Origin: SZUA-442 sp963792405
GTDB taxonomy: Bacteria; Actinomycetota; Acidimicrobiia; Spongiisociales; UBA5794
Assembly: GCA_963792405.1 (NCBI GenBank)
Contig: CAWBVU010000002.1
Coordinates: 1 to 64,000 of the forward strand
Length of the DNA stretch: 64,000 nt
Direction of reading: 5' to 3'
The position numbers were made by a program, and so were the translations under genes. Shown one piece after another: positions 63,032 through 64,000 of this stretch (positions within the stretch are counted from its first letter, which is position 1; each line of letters begins with the position of its first letter). The notes beneath the pieces were generated by a model, which saw only the letters and a program-made list of their open reading frames with translations, ran no database searches and had not been told where the DNA came from.

Positions 63032-64000
63032 ATGGCCGACATCGACCTCCTGACCATCGGGAGGGCGAACATGGACCTCTACTCGAGGGACATCGGCGCA
63101 CCCTTCGCCGATGCCACCTCGTTCGACGCGATGGTCGGTGGGAGCCCCACGAACATCGCCATCGGCGTGAGCCGTCTCGGACTCGCCTCGGCCGTGCTCA
63201 CCGCGGTGGGTGACGATCCGACAGGCGACTTCGTCCTCCGGTATCTCGCAGACGAGGGCGTGAACACCTCCTTCATCCAGCGCATCGGGGGGAAGCTCAC
63301 GAGCCTTGCGCTCCTGGGCGTCCAGCCGCCCGACACGTTCCCCCTCACCTTCTATCGGGAGGACCCCGCGGACATCCACCTCACCGTCGGCGACGTCGAT
63401 CGCGTCGGGATGTCGGAGGTGCGCTCGGTGGAGATCTCGGGGAACGCCCTGAGCCGGGGGACCTGCGCGGACGCGACGCGCCACCTGATCGACCTTGCTG
63501 CGAGCAGCGGCGCGATCATCTACATGGACGTCGACCTCCGTCCGTCGGAGTGGGAACGCCTCGAGGACTTCGGCACGGCGATTCGCTCGGTGCTCGGGAA
63601 GATCGACGTCCTGATCGGCACCGAGGAGGAGCTCTCGACGATCGCCAGACCGGACCCCGGCATGGCGCTGCCCGGCGCGAGGATCCCTTCCGATGCGCTG
63701 GCACACCTCGACGACGCCGTGGGATCCTTCCTCGATCAGGGCGTGGGGGTCGTCATCACGAAGCGGGGCGCCCGCGGCGCCTCGATCGCAGGCCGCGATA
63801 TGCACGTGGACGTCCAGGGTTTCGACGTGGACGTCCTCAACACGGTCGGCGCCGGGGATGCGTTCGCAGCGGGCCTGATTCGCAGTAGGTTGCTCGGCCT
63901 CGAATGGGACGAATCCGTCCGGTTCGCCAACGCATGTGGCGCCATCGTCGTGACCCGCCATGGGTGCTCGTCCGCGTTCCCTACCGAGGACGAGGTGTGT
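63032..64000 (+). CDS. iolC: 5-dehydro-2-deoxygluconokinase, N-terminal part (cut by right edge)
   Basis: 323 codons are open to the window edge from ATG 63032, which follows GGGGAGGA. The PfkB motifs are MVGGSPTNIAIGVSRLGL near residue 36 and VLNTVGAGDAFAAGLI near 270. The RANMDLYSRDIGAPF opening, the FYREDPADIHLT segment and the late VVTRHGCSSAFPTEDEV are typical of IolC, which phosphorylates 5-dehydro-2-deoxygluconate in myo-inositol breakdown. Further iol genes probably lie to the right. Confidence 0.9.
   Translation, partial: MADIDLLTIGRANMDLYSRDIGAPFADATSFDAMVGGSPTNIAIGVSRLGLASAVLTAVGDDPTGDFVLRYLADEGVNTSFIQRIGGKLTSLALLGVQPPDTFPLTFYREDPADIHLTVGDVDRVGMSEVRSVEISGNALSRGTCADATRHLIDLAASSGAIIYMDVDLRPSEWERLEDFGTAIRSVLGKIDVLIGTEEELSTIARPDPGMALPGARIPSDALAHLDDAVGSFLDQGVGVVITKRGARGASIAGRDMHVDVQGFDVDVLNTVGAGDAFAAGLIRSRLLGLEWDESVRFANACGAIVVTRHGCSSAFPTEDEVC

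Overview
The window is high-GC DNA from an actinomycete-type bacterium. The order fhaA-fhaB-pstP-rodA-pbpA-pknB, a crgA gene, a class E sortase, two F420-type (LLM) oxidoreductases, a menG-like methyltransferase and lipoproteins with poly-Thr linkers after the lipobox all point to Actinomycetota. The poly-Thr lipoproteins and the single PASTA kinase suggest class Acidimicrobiia, but this is inference and no 16S gene is present. No transposase, integrase, phage gene or CRISPR array was seen.

Layout. 1-4.5 kb (minus): the end of an exopolysaccharide locus with a Wzy/WaaL-like polymerase cut by the left edge, a Wzx flippase, a Wzc-like chain-length regulator with a BY-kinase domain, and a GT14-like glycosyltransferase. 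4.7-8.8 kb: tRNA-Ile, a DUF2269-like membrane protein, tRNA-Ala, thiolase, crgA, sortase and trpG. 8.8-16.5 kb (minus): mutY and a seven-gene cell-wall growth and Ser/Thr phosphorylation operon. 16.6-20.2 kb: tRNA-Leu, two envelope proteins, serS, menG, and the SRP RNA on the opposite strand. 20.4-26.2 kb: an esterase, three tRNA-Ser genes, class II aldolase, tadA, a SHOCT protein and two LLM oxidoreductases.

26.2-40.5 kb is the most interesting metabolic block. A minus-strand operon (ABC sugar-binding protein, two permeases, a five-bladed beta-propeller glycosidase-like protein and an EamA exporter) diverges from a plus-strand operon. The plus operon holds a threonine synthase-family PLP enzyme, a 2-hydroxyacid dehydrogenase, a PfkB kinase, a LacD/YihT-type class I aldolase, a fucose-isomerase-like enzyme, a Gfo/Idh/MocA protein and then an orphan family 5 binding protein. 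Isomerase, kinase and aldolase form an EMP-like route for an unidentified sugar. Sulfoquinovose is the best candidate I can propose.

40.5-41.1 kb carries tRNA-Ser(GCT) followed by 2.2 perfect copies of a 176-bp repeat, each ending in a copy of the tRNA 3' end. Diverged relatives follow tRNA-Ser(CGA) and tRNA-Ser(GGA). The arrangement recalls the tyrT/rtT repeats of E. coli. All four serine tRNAs lie within 20 kb, close to serS.

41-45 kb: a small heat-shock protein with a strong promoter, a SulP transporter, a double-fasciclin lipoprotein and a META protein. 45-60 kb: xylose use, with two oxidoreductases, xylG, xylH and a frameshifted xylF on one side and divergent xylA/xylB on the other. Between them lie a vanadium haloperoxidase-like lipoprotein, a CRTAC-like beta-propeller, an M24 peptidase-like protein, a methyltransferase and an M23 peptidase. 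59.8-62.9 kb: a zinc-uptake locus (znuC, zur, divergent znuA-znuB). 63.0-64.0 kb: the start of iolC, probably the first gene of an inositol operon beyond the right edge.
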